From contig JAJTUP010000097.1 of the NCBI GenBank assembly GCA_021399435.1, positions 124,001 to 188,000 on the forward strand: a DNA stretch of 64,000 bases. The letters run 5' to 3'. This document shows, one piece after another, positions 44,106 through 54,515 of this stretch. Both the position numbers and the translations under genes were made by a program. The stretch is from Diaporthe sp. PMI_573 (lineage: Eukaryota; Ascomycota; Sordariomycetes; Diaporthales; Diaporthaceae). The notes under the pieces are model-generated. The model had not been told where the DNA came from and ran no database searches. It saw nothing but the letters and a program-made list of their open reading frames with translations. Numbering within the stretch: position 1 is the stretch's first letter; every line of letters starts with the position of its first letter.

Positions 44106-44382
44106 ATGTCTGACAAGAACCAGCAGGAGAAGGAGTTCACCACCCAGGTAATCACCTCCATCTCCTCCTCGCTCCTGCAAACCCCATGGCTGATCGATTC
44201 TGGTCCGATAGCCCATCGATGAGAGCAAGAAAGAGGGCACCGGCTTCATCGAGGCCATTAAGTCCAAGGTTGCCCCACATATTGCTGCTCCCGGACCAGC
44301 CCAGTCGCACGACCACAGCGAGATCCCCCAGGAGGGGACCAAGGAGGAGCGCCTGGCCAAGGCGAAAGAGCTGAACGAGTAA
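44106..44382 (+). CDS. Small hydrophilic protein, 70 aa, unknown
   Basis: Two exons, 44106..44147 and 44212..44382. The intron starts GTAATC and ends GATAG, both at phase 0. The product starts MSDKNQQEKEFTTQ, continues PIDESKKEGTGFIEAIKSKV, and ends EERLAKAKELNE. It is highly charged with one amphipathic helix, no signal peptide and no membrane segment. The TATA box, pyrimidine-rich CAACC-repeat leader and ATG context (CAACCATGTC) look like a well-expressed small fungal gene. No family was recognised with confidence. It is too short to be found as a single open frame. Confidence 0.7.
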
Positions 44383-45715
44383 CCTTTGTAGAGACTGGTG
44401 CAGGGCAGATACCATGATTTAATGAAAGAGATGACATTTGATACCCCAGGTTTCACAGGCCACATCCCGCTCTGCCTCGCTTGAGATGCCCAACCATTTG
44501 CAAATGCTTGTCCAACAATGTAAAGTCTGGGCCCGGTGGACACCGACAACCACTCGTTGTAGCCCTGCAGCGCCTAGGCCTGGGCGGCTGCAGATGCATA
44601 CAATACCACAGTAGAACACACAAGACCCATTTAGGTGCATATCAGCAACAGCAGCATCGGGACCAGCAAGACCAGCAAAGTGCGTCGGCTGTGGCTGTGG
44701 CTGTGCTCGCAACCGACTGCCATCCTGAGTAGAAAATGGGGATCGCCTCATTCATCTGATATTCACGTAGCGGGTAGGTTCTCGTTAAGAGAGGAGAGAG
44801 CGAGCGATGATGCAACAGGTGTCATGAAACGCTCCCGGCGCCGGGGGAAGCTCTCAGTACTCAGTACGCGGTACCTACCTACCCACCCAGGTAGGTAGGT
44901 ACCCAGCACCCGCACTTAGGGCCTGGAGGCTGCCCTGTCGCTTCGCCTGCTCCGTCTCTGTAAATTGGCACTCCCTCAAGTCCAAACCTCACCCTTCTCG
45001 GATCGTTCCCCGCCTCTTACCGACCTGTCCGGGTGGGTGACGATCTCTTGATTTAGGCCTGCGCCTCCTGATCCCGCCCCTTGTCTCGAGCTTTAACTGC
45101 CCTGTCAGCCCTGTCAGCCAGGCGTTGGCACTTGTCACTCTTCCTTGCCAAGATCTGGTCGAACGGTCTACCCTTTGGTCTAGCTACGTCCGCCTTGCGC
45201 TTGCCACTTATTAGCACCCAAACCAAAACCCTACCCAAGTCCAACCGCACTCTTCTCCCCTCCGTCTACCGCCTTGATACGCGCGTACAGTAAGCCACCC
45301 AACAGCCTCCATCCGATTTGCCAGCGCCGCCGTACCTGCGACATATTCCAGGCGGGCGCTGCCAGTCATCCGAGCCAAGCCAAGCGTTCCCAGGTTTGGA
45401 AACACCACCTCGCAGCTTGGTAGCGTGCAACAGTTCTACACAACACGACACCACCATCTCTTCCCCACTACTGCCTTTGCCTTTGCCATCACCCTTACCA
45501 GTACCGGTCCACTGCTGCGACTGCCACATCCCGCAACAGGCAGCGACTCGGCGCTGTCCGGTGCAGTTGACTCGCTCCATGAATTAGCTTAGGGGCCATC
45601 GAGACAAGGCTGCTGGGAGGAGACCCCGAATCCCGCCTCACCTCCGCCCCTCTCTGTCCTCGACGATCGACCCCAAGCCTCGCGGTGCTCCTCCAGCCCG
45701 GACCGCGATACCACG
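44383..45715. other. Intergenic region and long leader of WASP gene
   Basis: 1.3 kb including a perfect inverted repeat at 44870-44903, listed separately. Numerous CT-rich stretches near 45300-45700 are consistent with a 5' UTR. No gene was recognised. Confidence 0.45.
44870..44903. repeat. Perfect inverted repeat (14-bp arms, 6-nt loop)
   Basis: GGTACCTACCTACC at 44870-44883 is followed by a 6-base spacer and its exact reverse complement at 44890-44903. GTAGGTACC-type repeats are frequent in intergenic DNA of this window, so a chance or microsatellite origin is possible. Confidence 0.8.
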
Positions 45716-47757
45716 ATGCCGTCCATCCTCAGCGAGGCCGACAAGGAGACCGTCAAGCGCTTCGTCCCCAAGCAGAGCAACAAGATCCAGGCCGTGGCTG
45801 TAGCTCGACTATACGTCGCTTACCCAAACAGATCAAAATGGACATACACGGGCTTGCAAGGGGCTGTCGTGCTCTCCAACGACCTTGTTGGGAACACATA
45901 CTGGCTCAAGATGGTTGACATATCCGTAAGTCTGTCCAGCTGCACAACAAACTCGTCCGCGCCGCCATCTGACTTGCCGCGAACAGCCTGCCACGCGAGG
46001 CGTGGTATGGGATCAGGAGATATTTGACACGTGGAGCTACAATCAAGACCGAACATTTTTCCACTCCTTCGAGCTAGAAGACTGCGTGGCTGCTCTGTCT
46101 TTTGTCGACGAGAAGGAAGCGAAGCAATTCCTGAAGAAGATGAACGACAGGGAGAAGAACGCGAGCAAGGCGACCAAGTCAACACCATTCGGAGGCGTGG
46201 CCCCAGGAGCAGCAGCTGGTCACCACAAGCACGGCTTGCTAGGTGGCATCTTCGGAGGACATAGGCACGCCTCTGCACCAACGCCGCCCGACTCTCCTCG
46301 CAACGCCGCCCCTTCAATTGGCCATTTCCACAGACAATCATCTGGGAGCAATGGGCACAGGTCCGAGTTCGCGACCCTCGAGGCATTTGATCCCGAATGG
46401 AGAGAGCATTTTGGCGACGACCTGAGAAGTAAAGGCCTTACAGACGACTTCATAAAGGACAATCAGGACTTCATCGTCGAGTTTCTCAAGCAAGAGCAGG
46501 CTCAAACGAAGCACTCGACTCCCCCGCCGCCACCGCCCCCAGTCAACGGGACCGGTTCCCGAGCTCCTCCCCCTCCTCCCGCACCGCGACGGGGCGGCGC
46601 TCCACCACCCCCTCCCGCACCAAGAAGGTCTGGAAAGACGGAGCCGGCCGCCGTCGCCCGGGAGCCGACGCCCCCTCGCGACCCATCACCCCCAAGGCCC
46701 AGATTCCAAGTTCCACCGCCGCTTCCTGATGCTGGGAAACTCGCGCGCGCCGAGACAGCTAAGGCTCCTGGTCCCCCCCCTCCACCGCGACCGGCAAAGT
46801 CTCCTATCGAGGACACCAAAGAAGCAGGCCACAAGTTCGGCGTGCCCCCGGCATTCCAGGGACAAAGGAATGTTCCTCCTCCACCACAAAGTCGTGGCCC
46901 CGTGCCTCCTCCACCTCCGTCACGAGAGACGAGCGCTGTCCCGCCAGGTCCGCCGCCACCACTGCCTCCGAAGGCCCCTGGATCAGCCGCGCCGCCTCTT
47001 CCTCCTCCAACTTCCCGGCCGGCCCCAGGCCTACCTGCGAGAAGCCCGGCAGGGCCTCCTCCGCTACCAGCCTCCAGCGCTCCTCCGGCACCGCCGCCGC
47101 CAGCTGCCTCGGCGCCACCTCCACCGCCCGTCCCAGCAGCAAATGCCCCTGCGCCACCTCCATTACCTCCAACCAACGCCCCGGCTGCTCCTCCTCTGCC
47201 ACCGCCATCCTCGGCTGGGCCGCCACCACCTCCTCCGCCTCCTCCAGCTGGCGCGCCAAGCGGAATCCCGCCACCGCCGCCGCCGCCACCACCTGGTGGA
47301 GCTGCTGGCGTTCCACCTCCTCCTCCAGGTCCGCCTCCCCCGCCTGGACCACCCCCGCCTCCCGGGCCGCCTCCGCCTCCGAACCGCGACTCGGGCTACT
47401 CATCCGGTGTCCCAGCAGCGCCCGGTGGCGATCCTGGCCGTTCTGCTATGCTGGACGGTATCCAGAAGGCCGGCGGTGTTGGTGGTTTGAAAAAGGTCGA
47501 CAGGAGTCAGATCCGCGATAGAAGTGGAGCACAGGTTGGAGGTGGGAGCGATACTGGCCCACATGGAAGTGGGTTGCCGCCATCAGGGGTCGCACCAGCA
47601 GGGGGCGGCGGTATGGCCGATGCTCTGGCAGCGGCCCTTGCGGCGAGAAACAAGAAGGTTGCTCATAGTGGTAAGTTGTCGCCCGCAGAAGACGAGACGT
47701 GGACGAAACACTAACAAGCTTGTAGACGATGAAGATGATGACAACGACTGGGATTAG
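45716..47757 (+). CDS. LAS17: WASP-family Arp2/3 activator (Las17 homologue)
   Basis: Nucleation-promoting factor for Arp2/3-dependent actin assembly at endocytic sites. Exons 45716..45925, 45987..47670 and 47726..47757, 641 aa. Introns start GTAAGT, the last has branch CTAAC, and all phases match. Residues 1-~130 are a WH1/EVH1 domain (AVARLYVAYPNRSKWTYTG, GVVWDQEIFDTWSY). A linker contains FDPEWREHFGDDLRSKGLT. A very long poly-proline region covers about 170-540. A WH2 motif follows (GRSAMLDGIQKAGG with LKKV), then a central/connector helix (MADALAAALAARNKKVAHS). The last exon encodes the acidic DDEDDDNDWD, whose Trp is the Arp2/3-binding tip. The final exon is 32 nt, so a continuous-frame reading would lose it. 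Confidence 0.96.
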
Positions 47758-48636
47758 ACTCACGATCGTTTTGGTCAGTGGAAGAGGAGGAATATAGAAT
47801 AGCTTCGTTGCCAGTATATGGCACTTGAATACGGCCCGGGCAGACCAAACGGCGTGTCCCCGCTGTCCACGGCTTGGGTTGACGAGCTAGCAACTTTACG
47901 CAGCATTTTATCTTCGTGTCGGCCATCATTGCCAAAGTGGGGCGGTTCATGATGGGCTGTACTACCTTGGAAGAGACGAGAGCACTGATATTCCGTGGAA
48001 CCGAGACCATCGTTGCCATTGCACGCTGGTATGGAGCGTCCATAGCAGCCGTCCCGGACTCATACCAGGGCAGAGATTAAGATTGAGACAATACAAAATG
48101 ATTCAAAGATGCAAAAACAGATTTCATCGGATATGGCATTACTGTGGTGGCAATCGGTCTATAAGAACTTTTGTCAGGTTCAGACTGTTTAATCCCATGC
48201 ATTCATACTCCCATCATCGTGCTACCACATCAGGACATATATATCACGCAGTGCAGCTTTTTGGTCTCCCTTGAAACAACTCGAGCATTCATCATCAAGA
48301 AAGATAGGAAAGAAACAACACGATTGCCGACACAGGACGTCCCTCCCATCCTAGCCGCCTCCACACTTCAACTGTCGAGAAACCAGGAGCAAGCGGCGGC
48401 CGCAGCGGGCCACCACCACAAGCCCCCAAGTCTAAGAGAGAGAAGACAGTTCCGCTCACCGCCGCCGCTCGACGACGGTTCGCTCGCGCACCTTTTCCGG
48501 CAACAGACACGCCCGTCTGGACGCGATTCTGACGGTGAGTCCGGGGCCGCAACTCGCGGCATGCCCAAAGGACGAGGGCAGCCACAGAAACGCCCTTTCT
48601 TTGCCACGCAGCTGAGGGGGGGGGGGGTTTCTTCCT
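47758..48636. other. Convergent intergenic region
   Basis: 3' flanks of the WASP and eIF1A genes. A G homopolymer of 12 bases at 48616-48627 lies just beyond the eIF1A stop. No gene was supported. Confidence 0.5.
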
Positions 48637-49316
48637 TTAGATGTCGTCGATGTCCACCTCCTTGCCGCCGGCGCCGCCCTCGTCGCCGCTGTCTGAGTCG
48701 CGGTCCTCGTCGAACTCGAAGCCGCAGTCGCCGTCCTCGCCACCGCCAAAGTTGTCCGTCTCGTTGATCTTGGCGGTCTCGGGGAGCTCGCCGTATGCCT
48801 TGAGCGAACGGGCCTCGTCGGCTGTGTACTTGAGACTATACGCGTTGCGTTGACACCGGTCAGCTTATGGAACAAGTTTCTTGGGGGTTATGCCGTTAGG
48901 GCGGGGAAAGGAGGGGGGGGCTCCTGAAGGGGGCTTGTATGGAACCTACATCACGTCACCCTTGTCGTCCTGGTAGTCACGCAGCGACAGCAGGATGATG
49001 TCGCCCTGGTTGATCCAGACCTTCTTGCGAAGCTTGCCGCGGATGTTGCCGAGTCTGCGGGTGCCGTCGAAGCATTGCGCCTCCAGGCGGCCGTTTCTGA
49101 AGAAGCCGTCAGCAAACGTGGCGGGAGAAATGGCGGGCTGTCTTGAGCCGGGCTCTGGCGCCAGGACGTAAGCGGTGGTCGACCTTACCCGAGCATCTTC
49201 ACGACCTGTGCGTACTCCTGGCCTTCCTCCTTGAAGGTGAGTTCTCGCTTCTCATTGTCGTTTTCGTTCTTTCCACGTCTTCGGTTCTTGCCTCCCTTTC
49301 CCTTGTTCTTGGGCAT
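48637..49316 (-). CDS. TIF11: Translation initiation factor eIF1A
   Basis: Universal initiation factor that binds the 40S A-site and promotes scanning and start-codon selection. Exons complement 49189..49316, 48950..49096 and 48637..48835, 157 aa, near the family's usual 145-155. The start [20 protein letters not shown] is the typical basic N-terminal tail. The OB fold follows: [54 protein letters not shown]. After the second splice comes [20 protein letters not shown], then the acidic C-terminal tail ending DIDDI. Introns have donors GTAAGG and GTAGGT. Both junctions rebuild family-conserved sequence, so the model is secure. No single frame covers it. Confidence 0.97.
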
Positions 49317-49667
49317 GTTGTCGGCTGGTCAAAAGGTATTATCCACGGAGGTTGGTATGGCCTGCGCTTGTTTCTTGTGCTGACAAGGGAGTGAGCGGGT
49401 GTGGGCAACAGGAAGGTTGCCTTGGCTGTGGTTGAAATGCAGGAAGAAGGAGTAGCGGCGGGTAACAGGCGAACGGGTTTGTGTTGGCGGGGTCCTTTTG
49501 TGCTTGTGGGCTTTCACCGCGGGGCGAATCCAGCGCTAGGCGAGTCACTGTGGGCCTTTGGCTGCGGGTCCCGGATTACACTAGAACTGGGCACTAACGC
49601 CCTAGCGAGTCTGCATATCCGAGCATGATAGCATTTTCTGAGCGAGCCTGCAGAGGTTTGTTTCCTC
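49317..49667. promoter_or_regulatory. Divergent promoter region
   Basis: 351 bp between the eIF1A ATG and the ATG of the following mitochondrial-type gene. It probably contains both promoters. No specific element was identified. Confidence 0.45.
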
Positions 49668-50724
49668 ATGGCCGCAGCCAGGCTCACCCGATCACTCCCA
49701 CTCATCGCTTTCAGGAGCACCTCAGCCCGGAGAACCCTAGTGGGCTTTTACTGTGAGTCATGGTGGATGAGGTGGCTGTGCCAAGAGTGGTCGGGATTTA
49801 ACCTGAAGAATGCAGGAGGGAGGACTGTGTAGTCGGCCCTCCGCCCTCCCTCATCAGGATGACATGACTGACAGCTGCCCTGGAGAAACCATGTCCAGTT
49901 GCCGCACCCTCCTCAGGCCACGGGCGAGGGCAACCATTGCAAGATGGCAACCTTGTCGTGACTGTCACTGGAGCAAAGGATCCGAGCGACATCTTTCCAC
50001 GGTTTCTCAGATCCCCCCCACGGCAGAGAACGGAGACCCGTACACTCCGGACGGCAAAGAGCGCCTCGCGGGGTTGATGCAGCACAACATCGGGCTCTAT
50101 GGTGAGCTCCAGACCGTCAAGAAGCTGCGCTGGATGAAGATGTCGGTCGAGATCGCCGGCCGGCATACCTTACAGTGGTCTGACCTGAACTACTTCACGA
50201 CCCAAGGCCTGTCGTATGCAGTGGAGGTATGCAGAAGGTACTTAGCAGACAATGCGAAACCACTCTGGTGGAGGACCCAGGCGCCGGGGTCGTTGAAACC
50301 CGTCGTCCGCAATAAGGCCACCGCCCGCATGAACGTCGCCTTCAGACAAGCGCTGCACAACGCCGGCTACGACATTCACGGGAGGAGGCTACCAGACCGA
50401 CAGAACGGACCCCGCTCTGGGGATAAGGCGATCACACACTTGTTCGGGACCGTGGTCATCAAAACCCATTCCCCAGTTGAAGTCCACAATGTACCATTCA
50501 AGGACCTGCAGGACTATTGCAAAAGGATCGTCAGAGGCGTGGAAGAAGCCCTCGGCCAAGGTCCAGGAGATGCGGGTAGAGGACCTCAGGCAGGTCCGCG
50601 TGAACAGGACCGAGGGCGCTCGAGCGGTAGCGGCAGCGGCAGCGGCAGCGACGGAAGAGGCGGCGGAAGCAGGGGAGGCAGGGGAGGTTGGTCGAACAAA
50701 GCCGGACAGAAGCCGCGACGATAG
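49668..50724 (+). CDS. Probable mitochondrial protein of unknown function, with apparent frameshift
   Basis: Exon 1 (49668..49752) encodes MAAARLTRSLPLIAFRSTSA, an Arg/Ser/Ala-rich, acid-free mitochondrial-presequence-like start. The intron 49753..49874 starts GTGAGT, with CTGAC next to the acceptor ACAG. Exon 2 begins in a frame reading DGNLVVTVTGAKDPSDIF but continues after 50013-50019 (seven C) in another frame, AENGDPYTPDGKERLAGLMQ, to the TAG at 50724. One missing C in the homopolymer would join them. Alternatively an intron ending TTCTCAG at 50010 joins the frames. The main body (LQTVKKLRWMKMSVEIAGRH, NVAFRQALHNAGYDIHG) is globular and continuous. The end is a Gly/Ser/Arg-rich tail (RGGRGGWSNK). 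No enzyme family was recognised. Confidence 0.6.
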
Positions 50725-51228
50725 TCTCCGAAGGGGCCAATCTGACTTGGCTTCAAGAGGACTCCAAGAATAACTACTGGGCATGGACCCCGACACCCGT
50801 GACAAGACTTACGACCATCCTAAATATCTTGCCTGTAAAGGGAGGCACGACAGTGAGCGGGTAGCGACCCAGAGTGGCCAAGCTGGCATATCTACCTACA
50901 CGCTCACGAGTGGGCCAGGACTCTCAACTCGGCCCCTTCTCAAGTAAAAGCAGCGTTACAGACCAGACATCCCCTTCCAACCCGGCCTGGCTTACATAAG
51001 CCCACAGCTGGGCCCGCTGCAGGTGTCCCGGTTTCACAAGCCAACGCGATCGGCACCAGCTGCCAGCGTGCCAGCGTAACAGCTCTCCCGTGCCTTGATT
51101 GAGAAGCCCGTCTCGATCGATCTCGACTCTCCATCCCCAGCCATTGTCTTGTCGACCAGACCAGTTCTCGACTGATTCAGCAGCTTCGCGTCGGGCCACA
51201 AAAAGGCGATCCAAGACGACGGGCCAAG
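50725..51228. other. Intergenic region / CHS5 promoter
   Basis: 504 bp without a supported gene. The final 130 bases before the CHS5 ATG are CT-rich leader. Confidence 0.5.
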
Positions 51229-52142
51229 ATGCTTGTCTCCCTGACCGTCGGCAAGGTCGACGCCGGCGTCACTGTCCTCCTGACCCCAGATAAACGACTC
51301 GTAAGTCTACATGGGCAGCTTGTTGGCGACGCTCCCTGCCCTCGCGCCGCAGCCATCAGTTCAGAGCCGCGCAGTCCAGGCTCACAAGTATCCTGCCGCA
51401 GATCGAGTTCCCCTCCATTCTTCTCCCACCAGACATCTCTTCTGGCTCCATCGTCGACATCACCGTCGCGCGCAACCTCTCTTCCGAATCCTCCGCCGAG
51501 CAGCGCTTCCAGGCGCTCCAGGACCAGATCTATGGCTCCTTTGGGGCCGCCTCACCCTCCAGCCCGGTGCTTCGCTGCCGCAACGCCACCCAGACCTCAG
51601 TCGTGCTAGAATGGGACCCCATCCAGCTCGCCACCGCGGATCTCATGAGCCTCGCCCTGTACCGCAATGGCCAGAAGGCGGGCAACATCCCCCGTCCACT
51701 ACAGATGCACACGACCAAGATTTCGGGTCTGGCCGTGGACACCACGTACACTTTCCACCTGGTCCTCAGGACGACCGCCGGCACGTACAGCAGCGACAAG
51801 GTTGAGGTCCAGACGCACAAGATGACGGATCTCAGTGGTATCACCATCACGACTGGCATTCTGCCGCAGTCCATGCGGGAGGAGCTGGCAGAGGCAGTGG
51901 AGAGAATTGGCGCCAAGATTGTGGACAGCGTGAGGATAGACACGACACACTTTGTCACCACCGAGGGACGAGGCATCCAGTGGGAGAAGGCTGTAGACAT
52001 GAACATTCCCGTCGTGCGGCCGGAGTGGGTGGAGGCTTGCGAGAAGAACGGCAGGATCCTGGGCGTCACCAAATTCTACCTGGACGCGTTGAGGCCGGGC
52101 CCACCAAGTGAGGACCGGCCTGGAACGGCTGGCACAATCACT

Positions 52143-52180
<38 letters not shown>

Positions 52181-52187
52181 ACAGCAA

Positions 52188-52222
<35 letters not shown>

Positions 52223-52637
52223 ACAGCAACAACAACAGCAGCAGCAGCAGCAGCCCCCTCCTTCTGCCCCAGCCGCCGCTCCAGCCCCAGTGCAGACGGA
52301 GAAGGAGTTGCCAGCCGCACCCTCGGCAGAGAATGGAGAGGAAGGCAGTAAGGAAGAGAGCGAGAAAGAACAGCCTACGGAAGCGAATGGAGCCCAAGAT
52401 AAGGAGGAAGTCGTGAAAGGCGGAAACGAGGAGACTGAGGCAGACGAAGAAGAGCCGGAAGACAAGACGAAAGCGGAAGAACAGGGCGAACAGAAGGTCA
52501 GGTTTGAGGACAAGGAGCACAACCTGACATTGCGGCCAGAGGCATCAAAGTTTGCGAGCGTGGAAGACGCGGATGACAAGGACGCAGGCGTGCAAACTCC
52601 AGCCAGTCGCGCATCGTTCCAGGATGTACAGTTATAA
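51229..52637 (+). CDS. CHS5: Chs5-type exomer component (FN3-BRCT, chitin synthase export)
   Basis: Exomer scaffold that carries chitin synthase and other cargo from the trans-Golgi to the surface. Exons 51229..51300 and 51402..52637, 435 aa. The intron GTAAGT..GCAG joins TPDKRL to IEFPSILLPPDISSG. The N-terminus MLVSLTVGKVDAGVTVLLTP is typical. An FN3 domain (about 75-165: VLEWDPIQLATADL, TTYTFHLVLRTTAGTY) precedes a BRCT domain (about 170-262: GITITTGILPQ, ERIGAKIVDSV, THFVTTE, VVRPEWVEACEKNGRI). Then come a 37-Gln tract, a Pro/Ala stretch, a Glu/Lys-rich acidic tail and a final VRFEDKEHNLTLRP segment. Yeast Chs5 has the same order with a long charged tail. The polyglutamine tract is the odd feature. 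Confidence 0.95.
52143..52253 (+). repeat. CAG/CAA repeat encoding 37 glutamines, with exact 42-bp internal duplication
   Basis: Codon order is CAG x9, CAA, CAG x2, CAA, CAG, CAA x3, CAG x6, CAA, CAG x2, CAA, CAG, CAA x3, CAG x6. The 14-codon block 52152-52193 is repeated exactly at 52194-52235. Confidence 0.95.
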
Positions 52638-52878
52638 CCGCCTCATTCCATTTGAACGTGGCGGCAGAGACGAGCAAGCCACACCTTGCTGGCTATGGTG
52701 TTAATAATTTTGACGTCGATCGAATCTGACCACAGGTCGGAAATTCACACCCCAATGGTGATAAATATCAATAATTAAATCCAGAGACGGTTTGCCGCCT
52801 CCGTTTACGACAACGTTCACGCACGACGAGAGCATCGCACAGCCGCCGTACATGGCTCCCAAGCAGACCGGCTCTTAT

Positions 52879-53891
52879 TCATGGCAAGATCCCCTCTCCC
52901 TTCCAGTCCCAACACCGTCCTCTCCCGTCGAGTCCCACCTTTCCTGTGACAACCTCCACCATCTTTTCCGCGGCGAACTCGGGCTCAAGCAGTTTCTCCT
53001 TGGGCACCGTCTCCCAGAAATCACGGCTCAAGTCCGTCCTGACCGTCCCAGGGTGGTAAGCCATAGCCATGGCCTTGTCGCCGCTTCTCGCGGCCAGCTG
53101 CAGGTCGAAGCTCCTGGTGAGGCTGTTGACGGCGGCCTTGCTGCTCCTGTAGCTGTACCACCCGCCCTTCCTGTTGTCCTGCAGCATTCGGAGTCAGCTA
53201 CCAAAGGACCACGGGAGTAGTTTCACAACAAATTAGGGGAGGAAAGGGCCACAGTATGACCATGGCCTGTCTCAAAGGCGGTAGCGTGGCAAGTTCTTTG
53301 AGGCATAGGCCATAGATGGGAGAGATTTCTTCTTGAACGTGGTTAAGATTGTATCCAAAAGCTGCTTACCGAGATGCTGCCCACCCTCGCGGACATGTTC
53401 AGCCAGACGGCGTGCTCGGGGAGGCGGACGCCGTCGTGCGTGCCCGTGCTGCCCAGCGCGAACTGCGTGCGCTTCCGAGGGAGGAACCCCTCGAACCACT
53501 TCATCAGCAGGAGCGGACCGAGGGAATTCACGCGATACGTCTCCAGACTCTTGTGTATCTCCACCTGCTGCGGCGACTTCTCCGGGTGCAGGATGCCCGG
53601 GATCGCAAGGCCCAGGTGCAGGTGGTGTGTGTCGCGGGGGAAGAGTCGTGCGGCCTCTCGAGAAGCGGCCTCAACCGTCGGCTCGTCCGTCACGTCCAGC
53701 TGGACCACGTGCAGCCGCGCGCTCGCCTCCCTGTCGTGCTTGATATCGTCCAGTAGGCGATCCTTTACGCCCGTTGGGTCGCTGCGCGCGGTGGCCAGGA
53801 TTGGGACGGTGGTGTTCCGAAGCAGATGCCTGGTCAGGACGTGGCCCAGCCCGCGACTGGAAGGGCATACGAGGATCCAGGGGCGAGACAT
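52879..53891 (-). CDS. Short-chain dehydrogenase/reductase
   Basis: NAD(P)-dependent oxidoreductase, 273 aa. Exons complement 53370..53891 and 52879..53178. The 191-bp intron (GTAAGC..CTGCAG) is phase 0 and joins ARVGSIS to DNRKGGWYSYRSSK. The N-terminal Rossmann motif is WILVCPSSRGLGHVLTRHLL, a variant of TGxxxGxG with Ser-Arg. VVQLDVTDE follows. The Ser-containing MSARVGS and YRSSK supply the catalytic Tyr-x3-Lys. AYHPGTVRTDLSRDF is the usual substrate-loop PG motif. The first ATG (53891, MSRPWILV) starts directly at the first beta strand, as in classical SDRs. Substrate is unknown. It stands alone, convergent to CHS5, so a conserved accessory metabolic role is possible. Confidence 0.9.
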
Positions 53892-54515
53892 GGTCACTCG
53901 CTGTTCTGGCGCCGAGGTGGATTCACACGAGATGTGATGTAGTGAGAGCTCTCGATCGCCAACTGAGGTTGACACCGACCAATGCCGCGCTCGTTCTTTG
54001 CGCTAGGGGCTCTCTGAGCTAACGACAGAGAGAGCCACCCGGGAGCTCGTGAGCCAGCCCTAGCTGGGTAAAAGAACATTACATGAAGCTGTGGATTGGG
54101 CAGGTGCATCTTACGCCGAGCTCAAGGATACGTGCTCCAGTGATCGACGTCATCGTGAATTGTCATGGATCGCCGCCAGGGATTAGGGGTCTCTTCGACG
54201 AGATATTCCGGGTGATCGCCTGAACCTTAATCTTGGCAAAGACTTTTATTCGCAGGCATCAGTTGTAGTATTATCGAAGAACATGGCTCACTCGATTGTC
54301 GCCAGCTCTCAGCAAGCTGTCAAAAATAAAAAATATAAAGTGATGCACTGTCTGCTGTAGTTGAATGAAAGTCCTTTCGTTGCGGGTTTGTGGGTATAGT
54401 CTTCACTTTGCCAAATTATAAAAAGTGGTTGGTATCATTACTGAAAAATAAGACATGTTAGGTCCGAGTTTCGATCCCAGTATCTCCACACCCACCCCGA
54501 TTAAGGCCTCTCTTT
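53892..54515. other. Intergenic region
   Basis: 624 bp, AT-rich in its right half. A TTTCGATCCC box at 54468-54477 looks like a tRNA B box but no tRNA could be folded around it. No gene was supported. Confidence 0.5.

Noticed and set aside
46502..47403. Long Gly-rich and Glu/Ala-rich frames opposite the WASP proline region
   Set aside because: They are antisense shadows of CCN-rich proline codons. The WASP frame has all domains and intron support.
51699..52520. Minus-strand frame with poly-Leu over the CAG repeat
   Set aside because: Antisense reading of the CAG/CAA tract in CHS5; the poly-Leu is an artefact.
54380..54495. Possible tRNA or tRNA-derived element around TTTCGATCCC near 54468
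   Set aside because: The B-box-like sequence is present, but acceptor and anticodon stems could not be paired over a normal 72-90 nt length. Treated as coincidence.
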